Shown: positions 25,057-34,082, counted from the first letter of the stretch. The stretch: 64,000 nt of DNA from Rhodobiaceae bacterium UBA4490 (GCA_002389665.1 DGNO01000004.1:381620-445619), one strand, 5' to 3'. Numbers and translations: made by a program. The notes: generated by a model not told the origin, from the letters alone.

Positions 25057-26286
25057 ATGAGCGACAGCAAGAAAAACGTCAATAAAGTGGTACTCGCCTA
25101 TTCCGGCGGGCTCGACACCTCCATCATCCTGAAATGGCTTCAGGAAGAATATGAGTGCGAGGTCGTCACCTTCACCGCCGATCTCGGCCAGGGTGAAGAG
25201 CTGGAGCCGGCCCGCAAGAAGGCCGAGATGCTCGGCATCAAGGAAATCTATATCGAGGACCTGCGCGAGGAATTCGTGCGCGATTATGTCTTCCCGATGT
25301 TCCGCGCCAATGCCCTTTATGAAGGCATTTATCTCCTCGGCACCTCCATTGCCCGCCCTCTCATCGCCAAGCGCCAGATCGAGATCGCGCGCGAAGTGGG
25401 CGCGGATGCCGTCTGCCACGGGGCAACCGGCAAGGGCAACGACCAGGTCCGCTTCGAGCTTGGCTATTATGCGCTGAACCCGGAAATCAAAGTCATCGCG
25501 CCTTGGCGCGAATGGGACCTGACCTCGCGCACGCGGCTCATCGAATTCGCTGAAAAGCACCAGATCCCGATCGCCAAAGACAAGCGCGGCGAAGCGCCCT
25601 TCTCCGTGGACGCGAACCTTCTGCACATCTCCGCCGAAGGCAAGGTACTGGAAGACCCCGCCGAAGAAGCGCCCGAATACGTCCACAGCCGCACCGTCGC
25701 CCCGGAAGAGGCGCCCGACAAGCCGACCTATATCGAGATCGGTTTTGAAAAAGGCGATCCTGTTTCCATCGACGGGGAAAAGCTTTCCCCCGCCGCCCTT
25801 CTCACCAAGCTCAACAAGCTGGGCGGGGACAATGGCATCGGCCGGCTCGATCTCGTGGAAAACCGCTTCGTCGGCATGAAGTCTCGCGGCGTTTACGAAA
25901 CGCCGGGCGGCACGGTGCTGCTTGCCGCCCACCGGGGCATGGAAAGCCTCACCCTCGACCGCGGCGCCATGCATCTGAAAGACGAGATCATGCCGCGCTA
26001 TGCCGAGCTCATCTATAACGGCTTCTGGTGGAGCCCGGAGCGCGAGATGCTGCAGGCCCTGATCGACAAGAGCCAGGAAATGGTGACGGGCTCCGTGCGC
26101 GTCAAACTCTATAAAGGCAATGCGACGGTCGTCGGCCGTTCTTCGCCCTACTCGCTCTATTCCATGGAGCACGTCACTTTTGAAGAAGACAGTGTTTACG
26201 ACCAGCGCGATGCGGAAGGCTTCATCAAGCTGAATGCACTGCGCCTGCGTCTTCTTCGCTCCCGTAACAACCGCGTAAAGTCATAG
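25057..26286 (+). CDS. argG: Argininosuccinate synthase
   Basis: A 409-residue cytosolic enzyme joining citrulline and aspartate with ATP to form argininosuccinate in arginine synthesis. The PP-loop ATP motif is [16 protein letters not shown] at residues 9-24; [25 protein letters not shown] (citrulline/aspartate site) and the C-terminal [18 protein letters not shown] are highly characteristic. Length is typical of type I ArgG. GAGGGGACACGCC precedes ATG. The pyrophosphatase gene starts 10 bases after its stop, which makes sense because the reaction releases PPi. Confidence 0.97.
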   Translation: MSDSKKNVNKVVLAYSGGLDTSIILKWLQEEYECEVVTFTADLGQGEELEPARKKAEMLGIKEIYIEDLREEFVRDYVFPMFRANALYEGIYLLGTSIARPLIAKRQIEIAREVGADAVCHGATGKGNDQVRFELGYYALNPEIKVIAPWREWDLTSRTRLIEFAEKHQIPIAKDKRGEAPFSVDANLLHISAEGKVLEDPAEEAPEYVHSRTVAPEEAPDKPTYIEIGFEKGDPVSIDGEKLSPAALLTKLNKLGGDNGIGRLDLVENRFVGMKSRGVYETPGGTVLLAAHRGMESLTLDRGAMHLKDEIMPRYAELIYNGFWWSPEREMLQALIDKSQEMVTGSVRVKLYKGNATVVGRSSPYSLYSMEHVTFEEDSVYDQRDAEGFIKLNALRLRLLRSRNNRVKS

Positions 26287-26296
26287 CAGAGGTATC

Positions 26297-26842
26297 ATGC
26301 GTCTAGACGCCATCCCGATTGGCAAGAACCCGCCCTACGACATCAATGTCGTGATCGAAGTCCCCCATGGCGGCTATCCGGTGAAGTACGAGCTTGATAA
26401 GGCATCGGGCGCACTGGTGGTGGACCGTTTCCTCCACACCTCCATGAACTATCCCTGCAATTACGGCTTCGTGCCGCACACGCTGTCCGATGACGGCGAT
26501 CCGGTAGACGTGCTCGTCGTCTCGCGCATTCCGGTCGTGCCCGGCGCCATCATGCGCTGCCGCCCCATCGGCGTTTTGATGATGGAAGACGAAGCGGGCC
26601 AGGATGAGAAACTTCTCGCCGTGCCGGTGGAAGCGCTCAATCCTTATTACAAGAATGTCGCGTCCTACGAAGACCTGCCGGAAATTCTGATCAAGCGCAT
26701 CGCCCACTTCTTCGAGCATTATAAAGACCTCGAAGACGGCAAATGGGTGAAGATCAACCGCTGGGGCGGGCCGGAAGAAGCCGCAAGCCTCATCGTCAGC
26801 GGCATCGAAGCGGCGAAGAACGCAAAAGAAGCTGCCGAGTAA
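26297..26842 (+). CDS. ppa: Inorganic pyrophosphatase
   Basis: A 181-residue family I pyrophosphatase. The opening [49 protein letters not shown], and the metal-binding core DGDPVDVLV (Asp residues of the active site) are all present, with [16 protein letters not shown] near the end. It hydrolyses PPi and pulls PPi-releasing reactions forward, including that of argG just upstream; the 10-base gap implies one transcript. AGAGG precedes ATG. Cytosolic hexamer in relatives. Confidence 0.96.
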   Translation: MRLDAIPIGKNPPYDINVVIEVPHGGYPVKYELDKASGALVVDRFLHTSMNYPCNYGFVPHTLSDDGDPVDVLVVSRIPVVPGAIMRCRPIGVLMMEDEAGQDEKLLAVPVEALNPYYKNVASYEDLPEILIKRIAHFFEHYKDLEDGKWVKINRWGGPEEAASLIVSGIEAAKNAKEAAE

Positions 26843-26863
26843 ACCCAGCTTCTTCTGAAATTG

Positions 26864-26897
26864 AAAACCGGCCCCTCACAAAGCGGGCCGGTTTTTT
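26864..26897 (+). terminator. Rho-independent terminator of argG-ppa
   Basis: AAAACCGGCCC (26864-26874), 10-base loop, GGGCCGG (26885-26891) and TTTTTT. Strong. Confidence 0.88.
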
Positions 26898-27001
26898 GTT
26901 GCCCGCGCCCGCACTTGCGCTTTTGCAAAACTGAACCGCCCGCCCCCTTGCGCGCGCCGCCGCTCCTTGCGCATGCTGGCTTCCTGCCAAGGGAGAAAGC
27001 C

Positions 27002-27418
27002 ATGCCGCAAAGCGCCGAAGAGACCTACAAACTCTGGCATCAGTTCGTGGAAACGGGCGATGCGAAATTCCTGCCCGCACTCTTTGCCGAGGATGCCGTG
27101 CTGCGCACACCGGTTTACTGGAAGGAACGCAAAGGCATCGAGGTTTTCGTCATCATGAGCTGCGTGCCCGAAGCGCTCGGCCCCATCACTTATGTGCGTG
27201 AATGGATCGACGGCAAGGATTGGGCGCTCGAATTTTCCGGCAAGATCGATGATATCGAATTCAAGGGCATCGACCTCATCACGCTGGGCGAGGACAATAA
27301 GATCAAACTGATCGAAGTCATGCTGCGCCCGCCAAATGCCGGGGCGCTTTTCCGCGCGCGCATGGAAGAGCTGGTGACAAAGGCAAAGGCAGCGCTCGAA
27401 AAAGGCGCGGCTTCTTAA
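27002..27418 (+). CDS. SnoaL/NTF2-like protein
   Basis: A 138-residue single-domain protein with the cone-shaped NTF2 pattern: a start helix YKLWHQFVETGDAKFLPALFAEDAVLRTPVYW, a central YVREWIDGKDWALEFSGKIDDIEFKGIDLITLGEDNKIKLIEVMLRP, in which the final strand carries family residues. Such proteins bind or isomerise small hydrophobic ligands; the ligand here is unknown. ATG at 27002 has AAGGGAGAAAG upstream. The open frame upstream overlaps the terminator and is not translated. Its stop overlaps, tail to tail by 4 bases, the serine hydrolase gene. Confidence 0.75.
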   Translation: MPQSAEETYKLWHQFVETGDAKFLPALFAEDAVLRTPVYWKERKGIEVFVIMSCVPEALGPITYVREWIDGKDWALEFSGKIDDIEFKGIDLITLGEDNKIKLIEVMLRPPNAGALFRARMEELVTKAKAALEKGAAS

Positions 27419-28932
27419 AAAGGAACGGCGGCAGCGGGCAGTTCCCAGCCAGGCTGAAGCCCGAGCACCTGGCCCGCCACTTCCTGCGCGAGCTTATCGC
27501 CATCGGATGAATTAGTGAGAATGACGACGCCGCCCCGGCGCGCCGGGTCGATCACCATAAGCGAGGCGAACCCCGGATTGGCGCCCCATTGCCAATATGT
27601 CTTGCGCCCTTCCGCTTCCCGCATACCGATCCCGAGCCCCCATTCCATATTACTTGTCACGGGGACGGTTTCGCCCATCATCCGCTCGCGCCATTCGGTC
27701 CCGAGACGGCGCGCCTGAATGAACCCCGCCATGAAGCGTCCAAGATCGCCCGCCGTGCTGCGCAGGGAACTTGCCGCATTGAGCTCGCCCGCCGGCATGC
27801 GCGGCACCGGGATGTGCTGGCTCAAAATTCCCACGCTGAGGCCGATGGCAATGAGAAAGGAGACGGTGCTGACAAGCCGCCCGCTTCCCTCATCCCCGCG
27901 CGACAGCGTGCCGTCGCGCGGCCCGTGGAAACCGAAAAGCCCGGCCAGAAAACTGACAATGAAATAAAGCACCGCAAGAGCGGCAAGATAGGCAACCGTG
28001 ACGATCAGAATAAACGGCATGCGCCCCGTACCGATATAGGGCCAGACCAGCGCCACCGCCGTGACAAAGGCAAGCCCGGCAGGCGGCAAAGCGTCCGTCC
28101 AATAATATTTCGGGCGGTCGAGCGCGAAGCGGTAAAGCGCCCAGCCCGCGCCGATGAAGACGAGGCTCAACGCAAGGAACGGCAGAAGAATGATCAGCAC
28201 CGGCTGCAGCACCGGCACATAGCCGCGCGCCATGTCTCCGAGTGCGCCGGAGGGCAGCGCGAAATAACTCTCGCTCATGCCGAATGGCGCAAAAACGAGA
28301 TCGCGCATCACGGTTTGGAAATCCGCCGCCGCGATTTCTTCCACCGCATGCTGGAGATACATATAGCCGATGCCGGAATAGGAAAACTTGCGCCCCGGCG
28401 CAAAGGCGAGCTCGCTATCGGGCGCTGCGATATTGTTGCCGAGGCCGGACGTGTGGGTGAGCAATTGGCGCACCGTCAGCGCGGAAACATCCCCCCCTTC
28501 CATCGGCCAGGGTCTGGGCAGCGCTTTTTCGAGCGGCGCATCGAGGGGCAGGAAACCCTCCCGCGCCAGAATGAGAATGCCGTAAGCGCTGACGCTTTTG
28601 CCGAGCGAGGCTGCCTCGAAAAGCGTTTCCTTCCGCACCGGCGCGCCGTTCCATGTATCGGCAACACCGAACGTGCCTTCATAGACAAGCTGCCCGTCCC
28701 GCACCACGGCAATCGCCGCGCCCGGCACATCGAGTTCGGCAAGGCGGCGGGGCACGTAAAGCTCCATCGCCTGCACCATTTCCTCCTGCGGCCAGGAGAG
28801 CATGCCTTGATCGTCGCGGTAGCGGTCGGCCGCGGCAGGAGAAAGGGAAAATGCGAAACAAAAGAAAGCGAGGGCGGAAAGCGCAACCTCTTTGAAGACT
28901 GCCGAAGAAATCCGCTGCATAAGCCCCCTCAT
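27415..28932 (-). CDS. Beta-lactamase-fold serine hydrolase with inserted membrane domain
   Basis: A 505-residue protein. A signal/anchor (VALSALAFFCFAFSLSPAAA) precedes the serine hydrolase fold: S-x-x-K in EAASLGKSVSAYG (Ser109, Lys112), the Leu/Thr-rich LLTHTSGLG block and the Tyr motif FSYSGIGY (Tyr185). About 130 residues follow (about 242-374) with four to five hydrophobic helices (PVLIILLPFLALSLVFI, LAFVTAVALVWPYIG, PFILIVTVAYLAALAVLYFIV, FLIAIGLSVGIL), after which the fold resumes with AASSLRSTAGDLGRFMAGF and WGLGIGMREAEG. Start is ATG at 28932, or 28920. Some peptidase-S12-like proteins place helices at the end; here they interrupt the domain. Confidence 0.75.
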   Translation of the reverse strand: MRGLMQRISSAVFKEVALSALAFFCFAFSLSPAAADRYRDDQGMLSWPQEEMVQAMELYVPRRLAELDVPGAAIAVVRDGQLVYEGTFGVADTWNGAPVRKETLFEAASLGKSVSAYGILILAREGFLPLDAPLEKALPRPWPMEGGDVSALTVRQLLTHTSGLGNNIAAPDSELAFAPGRKFSYSGIGYMYLQHAVEEIAAADFQTVMRDLVFAPFGMSESYFALPSGALGDMARGYVPVLQPVLIILLPFLALSLVFIGAGWALYRFALDRPKYYWTDALPPAGLAFVTAVALVWPYIGTGRMPFILIVTVAYLAALAVLYFIVSFLAGLFGFHGPRDGTLSRGDEGSGRLVSTVSFLIAIGLSVGILSQHIPVPRMPAGELNAASSLRSTAGDLGRFMAGFIQARRLGTEWRERMMGETVPVTSNMEWGLGIGMREAEGRKTYWQWGANPGFASLMVIDPARRGGVVILTNSSDGDKLAQEVAGQVLGLQPGWELPAAAVPF

Positions 28933-28951
28933 CCTTGCCCCCGGGTACCGT

Positions 28952-29953
28952 TCAATCGATCGGCATGCGCGGGATTTGAAAATTAAGCCGCAGCGCATCG
29001 ATCTTCTGGCGCAGCTCCGGCTCAAGCACGCCTGCCTCCGCCGCCTTGGCGCAGGCGCGCAGCTCCTCGCGGTTCTTCACCCCGAGCACGACCGTATCCA
29101 CACCGTCCATGGAAAGCGCATAGCGGTGCGCAATAATCGCCGGGTCTTCTCCAAGCTCCGCGCAAAGCTTGCGGAAGGGCGCGGCTTTTTCAAAATCGCG
29201 CATTTCGGGATGATCCGCCGGCAGCTCCCGGTCGAGCGCTTCGGTCAGCGCGCCGGCCTGCACGGCCCGGATACCCATCACGCCGACGCCGTTATTCTTG
29301 GCCGTGCGGATGATGTTGCGCGGCTCCGGTGGCTCGTCATAGCGGCGCATGGAGCCGGCGGAATCGAGCAGATTGGTCACGGCCTGCACGGCGGCGGGTT
29401 TTTCATCATGGCGCAGCGCGTCCATGATGGATTTCGGCAGGCCCGTGCCCGTGATCCCCCAATCTGTGATCAGCCCTTGCGCTTTCAGCTTCGCCATCGC
29501 CGGAATGACGGTATCGACATAAAGGCTCCAGCGCGTCGCCCAGCGGTCCTGGTTTTCCGGATCGTCCTTATAGACGTAATCGTCCGGGCAAATATTCGTG
29601 TGAAGGAAAAAGAGGTCCACCTGTTCCAGCTTCATCGCTTCCAGGCTGCGCTGCAGCGAGCGTTCGAATTTGCCCTGCACCTCTTCGCTCGGGCGCGAGC
29701 CGAGAAAGCATTTCGTCGTCACCCGCGCGCCGCCCGGCAATTTGCCGCCAAAGGCTTCCCCGATCACAGCTTCCGCTTCCCCGCGCCCGTAAAGCGGGGC
29801 CATATCGAACAGCGTAATGCCGAGATCGGCCGCCTCACGCGCCGTTGCCACCGCCTCTTTACGGTCCGTTTCGCCCCAGACTTGGCCTAGCCCCCCGCCC
29901 CCGAGGGTAAGCAGGCTGACGGGCCAAAGCGAGCCGAGCATACGCTGTTCCAT
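28952..29953 (-). CDS. Aldo/keto reductase family protein
   Basis: A 333-residue (beta/alpha)8 reductase. GITLFDMAPLYGRGEAEAVIG carries the catalytic Asp and Tyr; the Lys motif is VTTKCFLG, and the His motif is DLFFLHTNICPDD. The middle ITDWGITGTGLP and the C-terminal VLGVKNREELRACAKAAE are the coenzyme-binding segments. Distinct from the tas gene upstream in the window. It lies 20 bases upstream of the serine hydrolase start on the same strand, so the pair may be co-transcribed. Substrate unknown. Confidence 0.83.
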   Translation of the reverse strand: MEQRMLGSLWPVSLLTLGGGGLGQVWGETDRKEAVATAREAADLGITLFDMAPLYGRGEAEAVIGEAFGGKLPGGARVTTKCFLGSRPSEEVQGKFERSLQRSLEAMKLEQVDLFFLHTNICPDDYVYKDDPENQDRWATRWSLYVDTVIPAMAKLKAQGLITDWGITGTGLPKSIMDALRHDEKPAAVQAVTNLLDSAGSMRRYDEPPEPRNIIRTAKNNGVGVMGIRAVQAGALTEALDRELPADHPEMRDFEKAAPFRKLCAELGEDPAIIAHRYALSMDGVDTVVLGVKNREELRACAKAAEAGVLEPELRQKIDALRLNFQIPRMPID

Positions 29954-29984
29954 ATCGATGAGCCTTTCTTACAGTCCGTCTGGC

Positions 29985-30896
29985 TTACAGTCCTTCTGGC
30001 GCGGCGATCCCGGCTTGGCGGCAGGCGGCAATGAGCGTGTTGTGCAAGAGACAGGCAATCGTCATGGGGCCGACGCCGCCGGGCACCGGCGTAATCGCGC
30101 CGGCCACTTCCTTGGCCGCCTCGAAATCCACATCGCCCACAAGGCGGGTCTTGCCTTCGCCTTTTTCCGGCGCGGGAATGCGGTTCATGCCGACATCGAT
30201 GACGGTCGCGCCAGGCTTCACCCAGTCGCCTTTCACCATCTGCGCGCGCCCGACGGCGGCAACGAGAATATCCGCGCCCGCGGCCACTTTGGCGAGATCC
30301 GCCGTGCGCGAATGGGCGATGGTGACGGTGCAGTTCTCTTTCAAGAGAAGCTGCGCCACCGGCTTGCCGACAAGATTGGAGCGGCCGATCACCACGGCAT
30401 TCTTGCCCGCAATATCCGCCATCACATCCTTGATCAGCATCAGGCAGCCAAGCGGCGTGCAGGAGACAAGCCCGTCAAGCCCGCTGGCAAGGCGCCCGGC
30501 ATTCACGGGATGCAACCCGTCCACGTCCTTGTCCGGTGAAATCGTATCGATGACTTTCTGCTGGCTGATCTGATCCGGCACCGGGAATTGCACAAGAATA
30601 CCGTGTACGGACGGGTCGGCGTTGAGCTCACGCACTTTCGCAAGCAAGTCTTCTTCGTTCGTGTCCGCAGGCAGTTTGAACTCGAAAGAGTTCATGCCCA
30701 CTTCCTTCGTCGCGATGCCCTTGTTGCGGACATAGACCTCGCTCGCCGGGTCGTTGCCCACCAGCACCACCGCAAGGCCCGGCGTCAGCCCGTGGTCTTT
30801 TTGAAGCCGCGCCACATGCTCGCCGATGCGCCCGCGCAGGCCCGCCGCATAAGCTTTGCCGTCGATGATCCGTGCCGTCATCCCGTCTTCCGTCAT
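29985..30896 (-). CDS. folD: Methylenetetrahydrofolate dehydrogenase/cyclohydrolase
   Basis: A 303-residue bifunctional cytosolic enzyme interconverting 5,10-methylene-THF and 10-formyl-THF with NADP. The catalytic Lys-containing segment [14 protein letters not shown], the [12 protein letters not shown] block, the Rossmann signature [19 protein letters not shown] and the terminal [19 protein letters not shown] are all diagnostic. I prefer ATG at 30896 because it overlaps the yggU stop codon (ATGA); ATG at 30881 with GGAAG upstream is an alternative. It is the last gene of the yggT-yggU-folD run, an arrangement common in this class. Confidence 0.95.
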   Translation of the reverse strand: MTEDGMTARIIDGKAYAAGLRGRIGEHVARLQKDHGLTPGLAVVLVGNDPASEVYVRNKGIATKEVGMNSFEFKLPADTNEEDLLAKVRELNADPSVHGILVQFPVPDQISQQKVIDTISPDKDVDGLHPVNAGRLASGLDGLVSCTPLGCLMLIKDVMADIAGKNAVVIGRSNLVGKPVAQLLLKENCTVTIAHSRTADLAKVAAGADILVAAVGRAQMVKGDWVKPGATVIDVGMNRIPAPEKGEGKTRLVGDVDFEAAKEVAGAITPVPGGVGPMTIACLLHNTLIAACRQAGIAAPEGL

Positions 30897-31249
30897 TTCT
30901 TTCTGGCGGCCGCCTCGAGCCGGGCTTGCAAAGCCCCGCTCTCTTCCAGCTGCGCATCTTCAATCAACACCACTTTCGTGCGGCCCGTTTCCCCGCTTAA
31001 AACACGAAGACGCCCGGCAGGCAGACCGAGCGACTTGGCAAGCAGTTTCAAAACGGCGCCGTTCGCTTTTCCCTTTTCCGGCGCCGCGCTGACACGCAGC
31101 CGCAGGAGAGGCGCCCCGTCCGCATCTTCCTCCCAGCCGTCTATCTGGCTGGCCTTTGCCCCCGGCACCACTTTTAAAGTAAGCGCGAGGCCGTCCGGGT
31201 GGGCGCGCAGGCCCGCGCCCTTTTCCTCTTCTCCGGCCAGCCCGCTCAA
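30893..31249 (-). CDS. yggU: DUF167/YggU family protein
   Basis: A 118-residue protein whose body is a small DUF167 domain: [49 protein letters not shown] (the Lys-Gly-Lys-Ala-Asn motif is the family hallmark) and [14 protein letters not shown]. The frame is open far upstream to 31855 but that part lies antisense to or over yggT and the tRNA. The best start is TTG at 31249, overlapping the yggT stop (TTGA), which implies coupled translation; about 24 residues of extra N-terminus precede the domain. Function unknown. Confidence 0.8.
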   Translation of the reverse strand: MSGLAGEEEKGAGLRAHPDGLALTLKVVPGAKASQIDGWEEDADGAPLLRLRVSAAPEKGKANGAVLKLLAKSLGLPAGRLRVLSGETGRTKVVLIEDAQLEESGALQARLEAAARKK

Positions 31250-31539
31250 TAGCCCATCAGCGCCGGGGCGACATAATAGGCAATGATGTCCTGCAGCAGG
31301 ATAAGGCCCAGAATGAGCACGACGGGCGAGAGGTCGAGCCCGCCCAGATCCGGCAAGACCCGGCGGATCGGCCGCATGGCAGGTTCCGTCATCCGGTAGA
31401 GCATATCGGCCACCGTGAAGACGAAACGGTTCTGCGTGTTCACCACATTGAAGGCGATGAGCCAGCTTAAGATGGCGCTCGCGATCACGATCCAGATGTA
31501 AAGCTGAATAACGAGCATGATGATATTGAGAAAGGGCAT
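31246..31539 (-). CDS. yggT: YggT family membrane protein
   Basis: A 97-residue protein with two hydrophobic helices (IIMLVIQLYIWIVIASAILSW and LSPVVLILGLILLQDIIAYYV) joined by the conserved RMTEPAMRPIRRVLPDLGGLDLSP loop, the YggT signature. Relatives include the chloroplast CCB3 protein of cytochrome b6f assembly; bacterial members are implicated in osmotic adaptation and cell-surface processes. First gene of the yggT-yggU-folD unit. Confidence 0.9.
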   Translation of the reverse strand: MPFLNIIMLVIQLYIWIVIASAILSWLIAFNVVNTQNRFVFTVADMLYRMTEPAMRPIRRVLPDLGGLDLSPVVLILGLILLQDIIAYYVAPALMGY

Positions 31540-31657
31540 ATGCCGCCGCCTTGCGAATCTGTGAGAAAATCCCGAGGGTTAGATGTAAACGCGCTGGCCC
31601 CCTTGCGCAAGATGCCCGCCGCTGCGGGCCGGGCTCTTTCACCCGCCTGCGCGCCTC

Positions 31658-31686
31658 TTGACAGCTCCCGCCTCCCGGCCCTAAAG
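31658..31686 (+). promoter_or_regulatory. Candidate tRNA-Ala promoter
   Basis: TTGACA (31658-31663) followed after 17 bases by CTAAAG (31681-31686), 31 bases ahead of the tRNA. The -35 box is perfect and the -10 box is weak. Confidence 0.5.
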
Positions 31687-31717
31687 AACCCGCTCCAGGC
31701 GCAAACCGCGCCTTTGT

Positions 31718-31793
<76 letters not shown>

Positions 31794-31906
31794 TATCCCC
31801 GTCGCATCACGCGCTGACATGGTGATTCTAGCATGAACCACCTTGGAGCCGACAAGCCCTAAATGAGGGAACGGCTGTGATTTAGGCTTGATGCTTTCCG
31901 AAAAGT

Positions 31907-31970
31907 AAAAACCCCGCAGCGGGAACTGCGGGGCTTTGAGAAACGCTTTGAATGCGCTCGCCTGAACTGT
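31907..31970 (-). ncRNA. Candidate counter-transcribed RNA controlling RepC
   Basis: A short transcript is predicted on the minus strand. A near-consensus promoter (TTGACA at 32004-31999, 16-base spacer, TAAAAT at 31982-31977) points away from repC. About 30-60 bases later an 8-base hairpin, CCCCGCAG/CTGCGGGG (31912-31933), is followed by TTTTT. The product would be about 64 nucleotides, antisense to the repC leader. This is the layout of the ctRNA (incA) that represses RepC synthesis in repABC replicons. Inferred from sequence alone. Confidence 0.6.
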
Positions 31971-31976
31971 GAGTGC

Positions 31977-32004
31977 ATTTTAGGCGACGGAACCCTGTTG
32001 TCAA
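31977..32004 (-). promoter_or_regulatory. Promoter of the antisense RNA
   Basis: TTGACA-N16-TAAAAT, one mismatch from the sigma-70 consensus, on the strand opposite repC and just upstream of it. Confidence 0.65.
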
Positions 32005-32043
32005 CTGCCTGGGCAGTGCGCAGGGCATTAAGCCGATGCCGAA

Positions 32044-33123
32044 ATGCATATGGAACAAGTAGCTGCAACTGAAACGCACGTCGGACACGAAGCTGTTCAT
32101 GCAAGGGGCTTCGCCAAGCGCGCGGAGAATTTCGAGAGCGTGAACATGCTTGCCGAACAGTTTGAGGGGGATCCCCACTACGCATCGATCAGGGCAGGGT
32201 CACTGGTCGGGTCAGCCTTTGTGCTTGTGGAACCGGACTTGCCGGGGAAAGCCGAAAAGGTCCTGCATGTGCTCGTCCAGCACACGCCGCGCGAGGCCTG
32301 GAAGAGCGGCAAGACCATTAAATGCACATTGAGCAATGCACGAATCGCGGGGCTATGCGGAATCAACAAGCGCAGCGTTGTGCGCCTGCTGGCCCTGCTG
32401 GAAGAGCGCGGCTGGCTGGTGCGCCGCTATACCAGGGCGAATCAGCGCTACGGGGCGGGCGGCATTGACCTGCGCCCCCTCGCCCGGCGCCTGCCGGAGC
32501 TCGAGGCGGCCTATGCGCGGTTCAATGAGGAGCTGAGGGAAGAGCGGGAGCGGCTGCACGAGGAGCGCCTCGATATCCCGGCCCCTGTGGAAAGTGCAGA
32601 GGATCCGGAACCCGGGAAGGTTACCAGTGCATCCAGACATGACATGAGGGACAACCTAAACCTCTACAATAAAACCTCTGGTCTTACAGACCTTGTACAA
32701 GAGCAGGCAGAAGGGTGCCGGCCGTGTCCTCCTCCAGCCCCCTCGCAGACAGAGCCTCTGGCCAGCGACAAGGATCTGGTTTGCCTCATGGCGGAGGCCT
32801 CCCCCACCCTGCAGCGCCAGCTTGAGTCAGCGCATCTGGAGGAGCTGCTTTGCGGAGAACCCTCGCATACGGCCCTGCAGGACGTATCGCGGTCCATCGG
32901 CTGGCTGGTGCGCCAATACGTGCGGATCAGGCCGGACGCCTGGCAGAAAGCCGTCGAGCGGCATGGCTGGGCGGCGCTTGCGGCCGTTCTGGTGGCCGTG
33001 GACCGGCAGGGGATCAAAAACCCCGGGGCCTACCTCTTCTCCATGCTGCAATCCTCGATTTTGAGACAAACGATCCATCACAACCTGCGATCGCTTTGCA
33101 GGCAGGGAGGCGGCAATGCATGA
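32044..33123 (+). CDS. repC: RepC-like plasmid replication initiator
   Basis: A 359-residue protein. Its N-terminal half is a winged-helix DNA-binding domain like that of RepC initiators: VLHVLVQHTPREAW, KCTLSNARIAGLCGINKRSVVRLLALLEERGWLVRRYTRANQRYG, IDLRPLARRLPELEAAYARF. A polar linker follows (about 180-240), then a helical C-terminal domain (about 245-345). RepC starts replication of repABC and related alphaproteobacterial plasmids, usually from an origin within its own coding sequence. Here repA and repB are missing and the gene sits beside a tRNA, so it is probably part of an integrated element. The first ATG (32044) has no ribosome site; ATG at 32050 is as good. A small gene overlaps its 3' end. 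Confidence 0.7.
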   Translation: MHMEQVAATETHVGHEAVHARGFAKRAENFESVNMLAEQFEGDPHYASIRAGSLVGSAFVLVEPDLPGKAEKVLHVLVQHTPREAWKSGKTIKCTLSNARIAGLCGINKRSVVRLLALLEERGWLVRRYTRANQRYGAGGIDLRPLARRLPELEAAYARFNEELREERERLHEERLDIPAPVESAEDPEPGKVTSASRHDMRDNLNLYNKTSGLTDLVQEQAEGCRPCPPPAPSQTEPLASDKDLVCLMAEASPTLQRQLESAHLEELLCGEPSHTALQDVSRSIGWLVRQYVRIRPDAWQKAVERHGWAALAAVLVAVDRQGIKNPGAYLFSMLQSSILRQTIHHNLRSLCRQGGGNA

Positions 33124-33574
33124 GCTTGAGCATATGCTGCGCGTGGTGAATCCTCAGCTTGAGCTGATGCGGATGCTGGTGCTGACTTTCTCCAAGGTCT
33201 CCCGCTGGCAATCCGATGAGGAATGGCACCTTTTGACGCTTCTGGTAACGCTCGAAGAGGATCAGGAGAAGTGGCGCCGCCGGGACCTGGTGATTCCGGC
33301 ACGGCTTCGGTATTGGAGCGGGCTACACCGCAAGACACCCAAAGCGATCCGCCGCACACTGCGCCGTCTCGAGCGGCGGCGATGGCTGAGATGCATCTAC
33401 GACCGCTCAGGCAAGAACCTTGTGGCGGTCGATCTGGACCCGGTTCTGCAGCGCCTGCCCCTGCTCTGGGAGCTTGAGGAGCCGCCTACCGAGGAGCGGG
33501 CGGAGGAGAAGGCCTGGATCGATGCCATTCTGCGCGAGATGGCGCGTAGCGGGCCGGAACGGCCGGTTGGCTGA
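33116..33574 (+). CDS. Hypothetical winged-helix-like protein next to repC
   Basis: A 152-residue protein beginning 8 bases before the repC stop codon, so the two are coupled. The middle (HLLTLLVTLEEDQEKWRRRDLVIPARLRYWSGLHRKTPKAIRRTLRRLERRRWLRCIYD) looks like a winged helix of the same general kind as in RepC, with a very basic recognition region. The C-terminus is acidic (EEPPTEERAEEKAW). I do not recognise a family. Context suggests a replication or maintenance accessory of the same replicon. Confidence 0.55.
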   Translation: MHELEHMLRVVNPQLELMRMLVLTFSKVSRWQSDEEWHLLTLLVTLEEDQEKWRRRDLVIPARLRYWSGLHRKTPKAIRRTLRRLERRRWLRCIYDRSGKNLVAVDLDPVLQRLPLLWELEEPPTEERAEEKAWIDAILREMARSGPERPVG

Positions 33575-33874
33575 TTATTTCTCATCCAGCCTCTTGCCCC
33601 ATGCCTCGCCTATGCGTCGTCGTGCTGCTTGCCGCGATCTGGTCAGCAATTCCGCTGTCGGGCTCATGTCAGCTGCGCCTCACATCGGGCTGTCCGTCCC
33701 GGCTTGTCTGCTTGGGCGCTCCCGTGCCGGTGCTCAACCCCAAAGAGGCGCCCCGTGTTGCGGCCGTTCCGGCCGCTGCCCGCGCCAGGCGCCATTTTGA
33801 GGCCGCTCCTGCCGTCGCTTGAGCCCCGTCCCGCTGTCCGCCCTTCCGGCAGCCATAGACGGACACCCCATTCG
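33575..33874. other. Gap without a convincing gene
   Basis: About 300 bases between the repC-linked gene and a small conserved gene. The frame 33601-33822 on the plus strand begins with a hydrophobic stretch (CVVVLLAAIWSAIPLSG) but has no ribosome site and an unusual composition, so I do not call it. No terminator or repeat is evident. Confidence 0.4.
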
Positions 33875-33886
33875 ATGGAGACGAAC

Positions 33887-34072
33887 ATGAGCAACAAACC
33901 GACACACCGCGTCTTTCAGGTGATCGAAACCGGCAAGGGCAAGAAGTTCTGGAACCGCATTGGCGGCGCCTGGGAGCATGAAGACGGCGACGGCTTCAAT
34001 CTGAGCCTGAACAGCTTTCCTCTCGACGGCCGCATGGTCATCCGCCGCATCGAGAAAGACGACGAGGAATGA
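33887..34072 (+). CDS. Small hypothetical protein
   Basis: A 61-residue protein, MSNKPTHRVFQVIETGKGKK then FWNRIGGAWEHEDGDGFNLSL, ending IRRIEKDDEE. It has a good GGAG site seven bases before ATG at 33887. The pattern of a Gly-Lys loop, Trp-containing strands and an acidic tail suggests a small beta-rich fold often found on mobilisable elements, but I have no family name. It ends 11 bases before a terminator that separates it from the recombinase. Confidence 0.6.
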   Translation: MSNKPTHRVFQVIETGKGKKFWNRIGGAWEHEDGDGFNLSLNSFPLDGRMVIRRIEKDDEE

Positions 34073-34082
34073 TCAGAGCCTG

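Noticed and set aside
27589..28986. Plus-strand open frame of 465 codons
   Set aside because: Shadow of the serine hydrolase gene on the minus strand; basic and low-complexity, with no family features.
31844..31852. Attachment-site core at the tRNA
   Set aside because: The 9-base match to the tRNA 3' end is inverted rather than direct, so it cannot by itself be the repeated half of an integration event. Mentioned only as a clue.
33601..33822. Possible 73-residue secreted protein
   Set aside because: The start is hydrophobic, but there is no ribosome site, the rest is low-complexity Pro/Ala/Arg, and no neighbour needs it. Left uncalled.
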